Source of the DNA: Planctomycetota bacterium
Lineage (GTDB): Bacteria; Planctomycetota; Planctomycetia; Pirellulales; Lacipirellulaceae
Reading direction: 5' to 3'
Assembly: GCA_029781135.1 (NCBI GenBank)
Contig: JAKOXH010000017.1
Coordinates: 1 to 64,000 of the forward strand
DNA: 64,000 nt
Shown here: one piece after another, positions 1 to 7,114 of the stretch
How the letters are laid out: every line of letters starts with the position of its first letter
Numbering within the stretch: the first letter of the stretch is position 1
Position numbers and translations under genes: made by a program
The notes under the pieces: generated by a model
Seen by the model: the letters and a program-made list of their open reading frames with translations, nothing else
What the model was told of the DNA's origin: nothing
The model's database searches: none

Positions 1-1
1 A

Positions 2-37
2 GTTGCGGATTGGCTGCGGGCAGAGTTTGGTTACACT
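2..37 (+). CRISPR. Terminal repeat of a CRISPR array that continues off the left edge
   Basis: A 36-nt sequence starting GTTGCGGA and ending GGTTACACT recurs exactly at 5185-5220, and its complement is found in the tracrRNA at 5811-5848, which identifies it as the CRISPR repeat. No further copy follows 30-40 nt downstream, so this is the last repeat on this side; spacers must lie before position 1. The tracrRNA pairing shows that crRNA is read on the plus strand, opposite to cas2, as in other type II-C loci. Within the repeat, nt 9-14 (TTGGCT) and nt 31-36 (TACACT) are 16 bp apart and resemble -35 and -10 boxes, recalling the repeat-embedded promoters of Neisseria II-C arrays. Confidence 0.85.
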
Positions 38-87
38 TCCTTGCTGCCTAAACCGTGACTGCCAAACCACTTGAGGAGGATTCACCG

Positions 88-417
88 CTAAAAAAGCGTT
101 AATTGGCATGGTGCCGGCTCCGGCGTGGCGCGGATTTTTCCCCAAAAAATCTGCATCCGCTCGAACTGTTTGTCGGTAATCGTGACGACGCGCACCTCGC
201 CATCGGGCGGCAGGTGGCGCTCGATCCGCGCGAGGTGGACCTCGGCGTTTTCCTGGCTGGGGCAGTGCCGAGCATACACGGAATACTGCATCTGCGTAAA
301 GCCGTCGCGCAACAGCGCCTTGCGGAAGACCGTGTAGTCGTGCCGCGCTTTTTTCGTGTCGGTCGGCAGGTCGAACATGGCCAAGACCCACATACAGCGG
401 TATCCGTTGATGAACAT
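88..417 (-). CDS. cas2: CRISPR-associated endonuclease Cas2 (type II-C)
   Basis: A 109-aa protein with the Cas2 ferredoxin-like core: MWVLAMFDLPT near the start (strand 1 with the conserved Asp), a middle RDGFTQMQYSVYAR segment typical of Cas2, and VRVVTITDKQFERM. Cas2 dimers bridge two Cas1 dimers in the spacer integration complex. It starts 10 bp after the cas1 stop and is the last gene of the cas9-cas1-cas2 run, ending 50 bp before the array. ATG at 417 is used; Met9 (393) is an alternative, because most family members begin close to the MWVL motif. Confidence 0.93.
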   Translation of the reverse strand: MFINGYRCMWVLAMFDLPTDTKKARHDYTVFRKALLRDGFTQMQYSVYARHCPSQENAEVHLARIERHLPPDGEVRVVTITDKQFERMQIFWGKIRATPEPAPCQLTLF

Positions 418-427
418 GGCAGAGGGG

Positions 428-1582
428 TCAGGGGTCAGGATTCAGGGGACAGGGTGGGAGATGCGTAGGGCAGGGAGTCGAATTTCCCCTCCCTGGTAGA
501 GAGGGGTTAGGGGAGGGTTCGGCCGCGTCCGTCGCCCTGGGAATTTCTAGTTCACGTGCCTCGCCGGTGAAGCAGCGGACGAGTGAGGCGACGTAGCGGT
601 GGAGTTCGACCATCAGTGGGCCGACTTCGTCGCCGAATTGCACGCGATCGGCCAGGATTTCCAAGAGGGCTGCCTTGGCGGGTTGATTCAGTTCCTCGTA
701 GCCTTGGCGGTGCAGTTCGCGCACTCGGTCATCGACCAGTGGCCGCAGCGGTTCGATGAGGTCGTCGGCCAGGCAGAAGGCATTGCTACGGTTGCGATGG
801 TGCAGGCCAATGCTCGGCAAGAGGCCGGCGGCCACGATGGCCCGGGCAATCGCCGCCCGCACGACGGCATAGCCATAATTGAGGTAGCTGTTGAGGCCGG
901 GCAAATCGGGATCGCGGCGGAACGCGGGGACTGTCGCCATTTCGCGCGAACCTGACGCGCGGTCGGCAATCTCGGCCAGCGATGCGCCAGTGGTGGCCGC
1001 GAAATGGGGACTGTCCCTTTGGTGGGGCGTCTCAGCTGCGAGGGGGTCAGTCCCCATTTTCTCCGAGCAGAAAATGGGGACAGACCCCGACGCCTCATCG
1101 TTCAACCAGTTAGCCCAGTAAACGCGGGCCGCTTGGGCCTCGACGTTCGTGGGATCGCCCGACCGCACCTCGCGAGCCAGAGCCAGCAGCTTGCGATGGG
1201 CGGGCAACTGGGGCGAGATGTTGCGGGCCTGGGCCTCGATCTTGGCGACGACCAGTTGCCTCCATAGTTGTTTGCGCAACGGCCGACCGACGTTGAGCTG
1301 CGCATCGAGCCGCCAGACGACCTGCGAGTGGTCGGCCATTGGCAGCAGGACGGCGGCCGGCAAATGATCGCGTCCGCAGATGACGACGGCCGCGTCGCTC
1401 TCGGCCAGCTTCGCCAGCGCCCCGTGTGTGTAAGTGGTTTGCGGATGATCGACGAGCACGACGCCGATGTCCTCGCACGGCACCTGGCCGATGGTTTGGC
1501 CATCGCGCTTCAGGATCAACTGCTCATCGCGAACCGAAAGGTGAGCCGGCTCACGACTGATTTCGAGCGTGCGTTTGATCAC
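428..1582 (-). CDS. cas1: CRISPR-associated integrase Cas1, with in-frame repeat insertion
   Basis: Cas1 catalyses spacer integration together with Cas2. Counting from an upstream ATG at 1642, the metal-binding residues are present: Glu168 in VEAQAARVYW, His281/282 in GLHHRNRSNAF, and Glu297 in DDLIEPLRPLVD. The GTG at 1582 gives VIKRTLEIS, the usual Cas1 beginning, so it is preferred (384 aa); the ATG at 1642 would add 20 residues. Two oddities stand out. About 57 residues (nt 923-1096) separate YWANWLND from FRRDPDLPG, which nearly adjoin in relatives; this DNA is a palindromic repeat. The C-terminal tail (PSPNPSLPGRGNS) is read from another intergenic repeat. Active-site motifs are intact, so activity is plausible but not certain. 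Confidence 0.93.
   Translation of the reverse strand: MIKRTLEISREPAHLSVRDEQLILKRDGQTIGQVPCEDIGVVLVDHPQTTYTHGALAKLAESDAAVVICGRDHLPAAVLLPMADHSQVVWRLDAQLNVGRPLRKQLWRQLVVAKIEAQARNISPQLPAHRKLLALAREVRSGDPTNVEAQAARVYWANWLNDEASGSVPIFCSEKMGTDPLAAETPHQRDSPHFAATTGASLAEIADRASGSREMATVPAFRRDPDLPGLNSYLNYGYAVVRAAIARAIVAAGLLPSIGLHHRNRSNAFCLADDLIEPLRPLVDDRVRELHRQGYEELNQPAKAALLEILADRVQFGDEVGPLMVELHRYVASLVRCFTGEARELEIPRATDAAEPSPNPSLPGRGNSTPCPTHLPPCPLNPDP
484..520. repeat. CCCTCCCT...AGGGAGGG palindromic repeat inside the cas1 3' end
   Basis: A C/G-rich hairpin motif of the form CCCTCCCTGGTAGAGAGGGG followed by TAGGGGAGGGTT. Close relatives occur between genes at 6031-6066, 16934-16972 and 33742-33780. Here it is translated as the extra C-terminal tail of Cas1, which suggests the original stop was displaced by the element. 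Confidence 0.7.
1001..1088. repeat. Palindromic element inserted in cas1
   Basis: Arms at 1043-1060 and 1071-1088 (GGGGTCAGTCCCCATTTT against its complement) form an 18-bp hairpin with one mismatch and a 10-nt loop. A third related half-copy, GAAATGGGGACTGTCCC, is at 1001-1017. The same GGGGACTGTCCC core recurs in the element at 31562-31656. It lies in the Cas1 insertion and keeps the reading frame open. Confidence 0.8.
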
Positions 1583-1753
1583 AGACGGGGCCCTGCACAC
1601 GAAGGAGCGAGGACCCTCCGTGGCGGACCAGAGATGCGACATCCCGATTGCGGTCTTTCAGTGTAACCCGGGGAAAACGGCTACGCCAGTTTTATTGCTG
1701 TGATCTCCCTCTTCCTCTGGGAAAAGGCCGGGGTGAGGGTGTTTCGGACGACT

Positions 1754-4700
1754 TCAGTCATTCGCCCAGCGAATGCGGCCCAGCGGATCGACAGTGACCT
1801 TTTTAGCCCCAGCTTCTTGCATCCGTTTGGGCGACAAATAAAGGTTATCCTTGTTGACTAAATCCGTTTCGCGAGCATCGGTATGCAGCTTGTAATAAAC
1901 GCGTTTACTGCGCTGGTCCATTTTGCGGACGACGCACAATGAAATCTCACCGTCCGAGCCAACCATCTCGAACATTTCACCAGCCGAAAGCGACATGACG
2001 AACCGCTTCCCTTTCGGCGGCGTCCGATCGATTGGCGACTTGCCGGCGCGCGCCCGTTGCGCCGCATCCCACATCGTCACTACGTCGGCCGACCACTTCT
2101 CGCGATCACCGTCTCCCTCAGCCCAATAGATTATGTGATGATTGTTGCCAGGTTTTACAAATTGTGAACATCGCGGATTCGATACTTGCCGAAATGTTTC
2201 ACTCTCCTCCAGCATTCGCACCCGCTTAATGGGGACGCCCGATTCCATATGTGGCCGATTTTCGTCGCCCTTGAATGCATCGGTGGGATAGGCTTTCTTG
2301 CCGTACGGATCGACGCCACGTTTTCGTAGGTGGTTGGCCAAAATCTCTCGAATGGCGGGATCACGAACTTTTTCTAGGTGCTTGGCGTTCTTGATTTCCG
2401 CAATGTCCTTCCGGCGCACGAAGACGTTTTCGCTTTCTATCCATTCCTTTGCCCACGGTCGCGGCGTGCTGCTCGCTTGATCGCACTTTTGCGTTGTGCC
2501 ATAGATGGTAGCTTCATGCAGCGCCCCAGAAATCTTTCGCTGCGCACGATGAGATACGTTAATATTGAGCACAACCATCCTTACGTCGTTCAGGAAGCCT
2601 GACCACGGCGGCGGCATGTTCTCGCCGCGGGCGTTCGCCAAGGCATGCAGCCGCCCATGATCGGTAAGCGCAATGGCGATCGCGTCGATGGCGTGGTGAC
2701 GATGATCGGCGCGATTCTTCCGGCCCTTCCTTTCGGGGTCGAGAATATTGTTGAGTCCCCACCAGTGCCGCAAATCCTTAGTCATACCCCCGCGCGGGCA
2801 CACGACGGGCACACCTAGGCATTCCACGTACTCCTTGACACACCGTGCGATGTACGTCGTATCGCGCAATTGTCGCTCTACAAAGTCATCGAGTTCGATA
2901 TCCAACTGTTGCAGTTTTTGTCGCTTACCATAGTCCAATCTCCGCGCCAGTTGTAACATTCGCTCGTAACGCGGTCGATCAGAGCTTTCTAGCCACTCGC
3001 GAGCAGTTCGATCCTTCTTTTCATGATTGCACCTGCGGTGGCATACTACCCGATTGCCCATCGAATCATCGAGGCTACGCCAACGCGGCAGAATGTGGTC
3101 GATATCGAATTCATCACTGAACAACTTCGTCGGGCTAATTCGTTGGCCGCAATAAATGCAGTCGCCGCCTTGTTCTTCCCACAGGAGATATCGATTGATG
3201 TTTGCTCGACTTGGCGCAACGCTGAATTCCTCGACAAGGCGTTCCGCGATTTCCGATCGATGCCGTTCGCGTTTGGCGTTCTCGAAACGAATCTGTTCTC
3301 TTTCTTCCGCCGATTTCTTCGCTTCCCGGGCCAATTCAATGTGAATTCGATCCGGCAGACCGTATTCGCGAATAACCGCGTTAACGACTTTGCGGACCTC
3401 GATCAACGCCTGTCTTACGATGGGGTTCGGCAAGTCCGGCGCTTGCGGCAGGTATTCCTGTACGTTCAGCACTCGTTGATCAGGTCGCAGATAACCGGCG
3501 GCGTGAAGAGCGCTGTTTGTAGCGTCGTCGGCCATCAACAGCAGCCCACGTTCCAAATGCGGTATTAGCCTGAGAATTGCCTCCCGGCAGAAACTCACGT
3601 ACTTGTCGGGCAGGAGCACGCTGGCCGCTCGCGCTGCTTCATCCTCCGAAAGTCCGCACTCCTCCGTCAATCTCTTTACGGCGACACTGTCTTGGGTTTC
3701 AACCAGGCAGATGTGGACGATCTGATCCTTAACTTCGTCCGGTAACTTCCGCCACCGCTTGCCGATTCCCTTGTTACTGGACATCGCGGCGTCGGTTTCG
3801 TGTCCTTTCAGTTTGTCGCGGCCGCCGCGCTCGATGTTGAACGTCATATCCTCGTTGAACTTCAGTTTCTTCCGTAGCGCATCGAATGTTTGCTGCTTAG
3901 TGTCCATCAACGAATCAATGATAACCGCACGTTCGCTTTGCGTCAGAAAGCGTTGGCCGCCGTGGTCGAGTATCTTCAGATTGTTTACCTCCTGCAAGAT
4001 TCGGAAGCGTTGCGCCGCGCGATCCGCTTTTGGGCACCGCTTTCGCCGGCAACGCTTGCCGGGTTGACTTTCGTCGGTCAAGTCGCACTGACCAACCACT
4101 GACTTAGCCCAAAACATTCTTCGCTGATAGAAGATCAGTCCATGCAATCCAAATTGCTGCAAGGGCGACTTGCCCCGCTCGCGGCCGCGCAAATCCGTCG
4201 GAAACGATTGCCGACCTTGTGTTCCGAATTTCAGTTCATCGGTAAGAAGGTTGGGATCATACTTCCGCTGCTTCGCCCAAATTGCCTCGAATTCCTGTTC
4301 GTACATGCTCCGCTGGGTATGGCGATGGCGCACGCGGTCGCCGTCACGGCTGGTCGAGTGATCGAACTCTTGTTCGAGGCTTGCCAAGTGCTGTCCGAGG
4401 CATTCACCACGCTTGGTGAGAGTTCCTTGCAGTGTGCCGATCTCTTCCAACATGCCCTTGGCTTCGCGCGTCGTGTCTGTCTTCCGGTTCGATAGAAATC
4501 CGCGCCGCGTTGCCAAGTGAAAGAACACTCGCCCCAGTTCACTTCTTTCGAGTTTGCGATTGAGCGCGTCCGCTCGCAGTCGATACGGAGAGTCACCCTT
4601 GTTCTCCGCGAGGAGTTTGAGTGCTTCCGCGGTATCGGTGGGCAGCAAGCCAACGGATTGCAGAGCAGTGCGGACGAGACGCTTCCGCCGCGAGCGACGC

Positions 4701-4882
4701 TGAATCTGTCGCCGCATCCCGCGCGATTCACGCCGCACCTGACTTTTGGATTGCTCGCCACCCTGTTGGTCGCGATCGACTCCTTCGGGGAAGATACGGC
4801 TCAAAGCCAGGCGAATTCGTTCGCCATCAATCAGTGCTCCACCAATTGACGTCGGACCCACATCCAGTGCCAAGACTTGCAT
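1754..4882 (-). CDS. cas9: CRISPR-associated endonuclease Cas9 (type II-C)
   Basis: A 1042-aa Cas9, typical of compact II-C enzymes. Visible parts: RuvC-I with Asp7 in LALDVGPTSIGG; Arg-rich bridge helix at about 46-70; RuvC-II with Glu516 in IHIELAREAKKSAEE; HNH with DIDHILPRW (His596) flanked by paired cysteines C575/C578 and C614/C618 that may bind zinc; RuvC-III with HHAIDAIAIAL (His730, Asp733); and a PAM-interacting end closing with VDPLGRIRWAND. Both nuclease sites look complete. The ATG at 4882 is chosen because the reading frame upstream (to 5329) has no family similarity and runs through a CRISPR repeat; AAGGGGTG precedes the ATG. It is the first gene of cas9-cas1-cas2. Confidence 0.96.
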   Translation of the reverse strand: MQVLALDVGPTSIGGALIDGERIRLALSRIFPEGVDRDQQGGEQSKSQVRRESRGMRRQIQRRSRRKRLVRTALQSVGLLPTDTAEALKLLAENKGDSPYRLRADALNRKLERSELGRVFFHLATRRGFLSNRKTDTTREAKGMLEEIGTLQGTLTKRGECLGQHLASLEQEFDHSTSRDGDRVRHRHTQRSMYEQEFEAIWAKQRKYDPNLLTDELKFGTQGRQSFPTDLRGRERGKSPLQQFGLHGLIFYQRRMFWAKSVVGQCDLTDESQPGKRCRRKRCPKADRAAQRFRILQEVNNLKILDHGGQRFLTQSERAVIIDSLMDTKQQTFDALRKKLKFNEDMTFNIERGGRDKLKGHETDAAMSSNKGIGKRWRKLPDEVKDQIVHICLVETQDSVAVKRLTEECGLSEDEAARAASVLLPDKYVSFCREAILRLIPHLERGLLLMADDATNSALHAAGYLRPDQRVLNVQEYLPQAPDLPNPIVRQALIEVRKVVNAVIREYGLPDRIHIELAREAKKSAEEREQIRFENAKRERHRSEIAERLVEEFSVAPSRANINRYLLWEEQGGDCIYCGQRISPTKLFSDEFDIDHILPRWRSLDDSMGNRVVCHRRCNHEKKDRTAREWLESSDRPRYERMLQLARRLDYGKRQKLQQLDIELDDFVERQLRDTTYIARCVKEYVECLGVPVVCPRGGMTKDLRHWWGLNNILDPERKGRKNRADHRHHAIDAIAIALTDHGRLHALANARGENMPPPWSGFLNDVRMVVLNINVSHRAQRKISGALHEATIYGTTQKCDQASSTPRPWAKEWIESENVFVRRKDIAEIKNAKHLEKVRDPAIREILANHLRKRGVDPYGKKAYPTDAFKGDENRPHMESGVPIKRVRMLEESETFRQVSNPRCSQFVKPGNNHHIIYWAEGDGDREKWSADVVTMWDAAQRARAGKSPIDRTPPKGKRFVMSLSAGEMFEMVGSDGEISLCVVRKMDQRSKRVYYKLHTDARETDLVNKDNLYLSPKRMQEAGAKKVTVDPLGRIRWAND

Positions 4883-5113
4883 GTTGTCACCCCTTCTTAG
4901 CAGGACTAAAATCGGGGAAAAGCAGCCGCCCAAGGACGCGACCACCGAGTGGAGTATTGGCTCTACGTCCAGAGCGGGAGGTAGGGGCCGTTTTCCGTTT
5001 GGCGTGACGGGGGACGGCCTCTTGCCATTTAGTCTCTCGCACGATAGCATGGCATGCGTGTATCCACAAGTACTATTTGTGCTGAAAATCTCGTTGGATT
5101 GTAAAACAGTATA

Positions 5114-5181
5114 GGCCACTTGTGGCCGTTCACAGGTACTGTGCAGAATACATGTTGTGCCTGGACCGTTCACAGGTGCTG
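5114..5181 (-). promoter_or_regulatory. Candidate cas9 control region: palindrome and direct repeats
   Basis: About 240-300 bp upstream of the cas9 start are a perfect palindrome, GGCCACTTGTGGCC (5114-5127), and two 16-bp direct repeats, CCGTTCACAGGTRCTG at 5126-5141 and 5166-5181, exactly 40 bp apart. On the minus strand TATACT directly follows the palindrome and could be a -10 box for cas9. The second direct repeat ends 3 bp before the solitary CRISPR repeat. An operator function is inferred from layout alone. Confidence 0.4.
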
Positions 5182-5184
5182 GCA

Positions 5185-5220
5185 GTTGCGGATTGGCTGC
5201 GGGCAGAGTTTGGTTACACT
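5185..5220 (+). CRISPR. Solitary perfect CRISPR repeat between cas9 and hicBA
   Basis: Identical over all 36 nt to the array repeat at 2-37 and in the same orientation, but 5.1 kb away on the far side of the cas genes. No intact second repeat follows. A weak candidate begins exactly 30 nt later at 5251 (GTAGCG against GTTGCG), with TTGCACT ending at 5282. The repeat carries TTGGCT-N16-TACACT, a promoter-like pair pointing at hicB, whose start is 83 nt downstream. It may be an array remnant, a promoter for hicBA, or part of a crRNA-like regulatory RNA. Confidence 0.85.
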
Positions 5221-5240
5221 GCCCCCGCGAGCGCGGTACG

Positions 5241-5276
5241 ATACATTCGAGTAGCGTCTCCGTTACTTGAATGTAT
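5241..5276 (+). promoter_or_regulatory. Inverted repeat upstream of hicB
   Basis: Arms ATACATTCGAGTA (5241-5253) and TACTTGAATGTAT (5264-5276) pair over 13 positions, with one G-U in RNA and a 10-nt loop. It sits between the solitary CRISPR repeat and the hicB start, where a HicB operator or a 5' leader hairpin would be expected. No T-tract follows, so it is not a standard terminator. Confidence 0.5.
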
Positions 5277-5302
5277 TGCACTTCGCCGGCGAGGGCCTCG
5301 GA

Positions 5303-5551
5303 ATGAGTGAAGCAGCTATTCGGTTGCATGTCGAACCGTTAGAAGAGGGTGGATTTGTCGGCACAAGTCCCGATGTGCCGGGACTTGTCGTCGAGGCCCG
5401 GAGCCTGGTGGAAGTGGTTGACTTGGCCCAACACCTAACGCGCACAATCGTCGAGACGTATCTTGATCACGGCGATCCGTTGCCGCCGTCCTTAATTGCT
5501 CTCGACATTGAGAAACCAATCGATTTGACGATTCCCGTCGGAATTCGCTGA
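5303..5551 (+). CDS. hicB: HicB-family antitoxin
   Basis: An 82-aa protein with the HicB partial RNase H-like fold: IRLHVEPLEEGGFVGTSPDVPGLVVEARSL, then a helix and a short basic end. The pattern of GGFVGTSPDVPGL (family form GGYvA..PdlPGc) is the basis of the call. HicB proteins bind and neutralise HicA toxin and often repress their own operon. No separate helix-turn-helix is visible at the C-terminus. ATG 5303 is used after GAGGGCCTCGGA; a TTG at 5267 would add 12 residues. It overlaps hicA by the TGATG junction. Its position within a CRISPR locus is unusual. Confidence 0.85.
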   Translation: MSEAAIRLHVEPLEEGGFVGTSPDVPGLVVEARSLVEVVDLAQHLTRTIVETYLDHGDPLPPSLIALDIEKPIDLTIPVGIR

Positions 5552-5775
5552 TGGGTCGCTTGAGCGGGTTTAAGTATCGTGAGGTCGCCCGCAAGTTGCG
5601 AACGTTCGGCTATGCGTACGTCCGCCAAGGCAAGGGCTCGCATGAAGTGTGGCGTCATGCCGAGACGGGTTTGGTCATCCTGGTTCCTCACCATTCGCGT
5701 GATTTGCCCGAGGGAACGTTACGCGCCATCTTGCGAGAAGCAAAAATCGAAGTTGAAGATTTTCTACGCGCGTGA
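5551..5775 (+). CDS. hicA: HicA-family mRNA interferase toxin
   Basis: A 74-aa protein with the HicA double-stranded-RNA-binding-like fold. The motif RQGKGSHEVWRH carries the catalytic His of HicA, and LVILVPHHSRDLPEGTLRAILREAKI is the typical second half. HicA cleaves mRNA and arrests growth when free of HicB. The gene starts on the last base of the hicB stop codon, so the two are translationally coupled. The tracrRNA -35 box starts right after the hicA stop, which makes the CRISPR and toxin-antitoxin parts tightly packed. Confidence 0.88.
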   Translation: MGRLSGFKYREVARKLRTFGYAYVRQGKGSHEVWRHAETGLVILVPHHSRDLPEGTLRAILREAKIEVEDFLRA

Positions 5776-5804
5776 TTGACTTTCGCAGCCAAACGGCGCA
5801 TAAT
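5776..5804 (+). promoter_or_regulatory. sigma70-like promoter of the tracrRNA
   Basis: TTGACT at 5776-5781 and CATAAT at 5799-5804 are separated by 17 bp, close to the consensus. The predicted start is about 5811, exactly where the anti-repeat begins. The -35 box directly abuts the hicA stop codon. Confidence 0.8.
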
Positions 5805-5810
5805 CGGGGT

Positions 5811-5957
5811 AGTGTAACCAAACTTTGCCCGCGTGCTCTTTTCGTAACAAGAAGAAACATTCGCAGGCACTTCCTTCAGCGAAAGCGGAAGGACGGCTCT
5901 TCGGAGTCGGCTCTACGGAGCAACCGGTCGCAATGCTTCGGCAGGGCGGCCTTTTTT
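5811..5957 (+). ncRNA. tracrRNA of the type II-C system
   Basis: The anti-repeat at 5811-5832 pairs with repeat nt 15-36 over 22 positions (one G-U), and TTCGTAAC at 5841-5848 pairs with repeat nt 1-8; an 8-nt by 6-nt internal bulge lies between. About 30 of 36 repeat bases are therefore matched. Downstream are small hairpins: CCTTC..GAAGG (5873-5892), a UUCG-capped stem, a UACG-capped stem, and a terminator with arms GGTCGC (5926-5931) and GCGGCC (5946-5951) followed by six Ts. Promoter, pairing and terminator together make this a well-supported RNA of about 147 nt that guides Cas9 and crRNA processing by RNase III. Confidence 0.9.
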
Positions 5958-6030
5958 ATGCGCCGCGAACGAGGGAATGCGGGAATAGGGAGCGCAAAAA
6001 GAGGCGGCAAGAATTAGCGGTTTGCTCGCT

Positions 6031-6066
6031 GAACCCTCCACTGACCCCTCCGTGCTAGGGAGGGGG
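6031..6066. repeat. CCCTCC...GGAGGG intergenic repeat
   Basis: Sequence of the form AACCCTCCACTGACCCCTCC followed by a GGGAGGGG arm; it is a family member of 484-520, 16934-16972 and 33742-33780. It lies between the tracrRNA terminator and the parA stop and could also serve as a transcription stop hairpin. Confidence 0.6.
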
Positions 6067-6076
6067 ATTTGTTTTG

Positions 6077-6916
6077 TTACGCCGCCGCCGCTTCCAGCAA
6101 TTGCCGGCCGGCGTAGTAGGCGAGCACCTCGCCGCCGAGGGCGCGGTAGTCTTCGGCGCCGGGGGAGCCGGGGGCGTACTCGAAGATCGACTGGCCGAAG
6201 CTGGGCGATTCCGCCAGCCGAATGTTGCGGCGGATGCGCGTTTCGAACAGCCGCACGGTGCTCCAGGCCCGGTTGCCTTTGCGGGCTTCCTTGAAGAAGT
6301 GTTCGACGTCGCGGCTGACTTCGGCGGCCAGCTTGGTGCCCGATTCGTACAGGCACAGCACGACGCCCGCCAGGGCCAGCCGATCGTTCAGCCGCTCGTG
6401 GACGAGGCCGATGGTTTTTAGTAATTTCGACAGGCCGTGCAATGCCAGGAAGTGGGGCTGCAGCGGCAGAAACACATCGTCGACGGCGGCCAGGGCGTTG
6501 AGCGTGAGGATGCCGAGCGACGGTGGGCAATCGATGAGGATGTAGTCGAAGTCATTGGCAGCGGCGGCGAGCTTGTCGCGCAAAATCACCTCGCGGCCGA
6601 CGACGCCCGCCAGTTCCACCTCCGCGGCGGCCAGGTCGATGTGCGAGGCGGCCACCCACAGGTTCTCCTCTGGCTCGGGCGTGGTGCCGGCGCGTTGCCA
6701 CACGTCGGCGATCGGCGTTTCCTCGGTGAGCAAGTCGTAAACCGTGGGCACGCGGCTTTGCGGGTCGATGCCCAGGTGGAGCGACGCATGCGCCTGCGGG
6801 TCGATATCGATGAGACCGACGCGCTGGCCGGCCCGCGCGAGCGCGGCGCTCAGGTTCACCGCGGTCGTCGTTTTGCCGACGCCGCCCTTCTGATTGATGA
6901 TGGCGATGCTGCGCAT
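6077..6916 (-). CDS. parA: ParA/Soj-family chromosome-partitioning ATPase
   Basis: A 279-aa P-loop ATPase. The deviant Walker A motif QKGGVGKTT is at residues 9-17, followed by LIDIDPQAHAS (switch I), IDCPPSLGILTLNAL (Walker B region) and LPLQPHFLALHG. ParA dimers bind DNA non-specifically and move chromosomal or plasmid cargo with a ParB partner. No parB is adjacent, so the cargo is not clear from context. The gene reads toward the CRISPR locus and ends about 120 bp after the tracrRNA terminator. Confidence 0.9.
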   Translation of the reverse strand: MRSIAIINQKGGVGKTTTAVNLSAALARAGQRVGLIDIDPQAHASLHLGIDPQSRVPTVYDLLTEETPIADVWQRAGTTPEPEENLWVAASHIDLAAAEVELAGVVGREVILRDKLAAAANDFDYILIDCPPSLGILTLNALAAVDDVFLPLQPHFLALHGLSKLLKTIGLVHERLNDRLALAGVVLCLYESGTKLAAEVSRDVEHFFKEARKGNRAWSTVRLFETRIRRNIRLAESPSFGQSIFEYAPGSPGAEDYRALGGEVLAYYAGRQLLEAAAA

Positions 6917-7114
6917 GGAGGCGTAAGGTGTAAGGCGTTAGGCGTTAGTAGTTAGTAAGGGGCGTGCTCGCTGCGCGGCACTGTGATTTGACCGGCGCGA
7001 TGGGTCCGGCTCGGCTCGCCGGACCTACTGGCGGCGGGGATTATAGGAAAGATCGCGGTGGCGTCTAGCGCGAGTTGCGATGGGTGCTGGCGATGCTAGC
7101 GCGGCGAAAGTCGC

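Noticed and set aside
4883-5329. N-terminal extension of Cas9 by 149 residues
   Set aside because: It has no family similarity, runs through the CRISPR repeat, and the RuvC-I motif starts at the ATG at 4882 preceded by an AAGGGGTG ribosome site.
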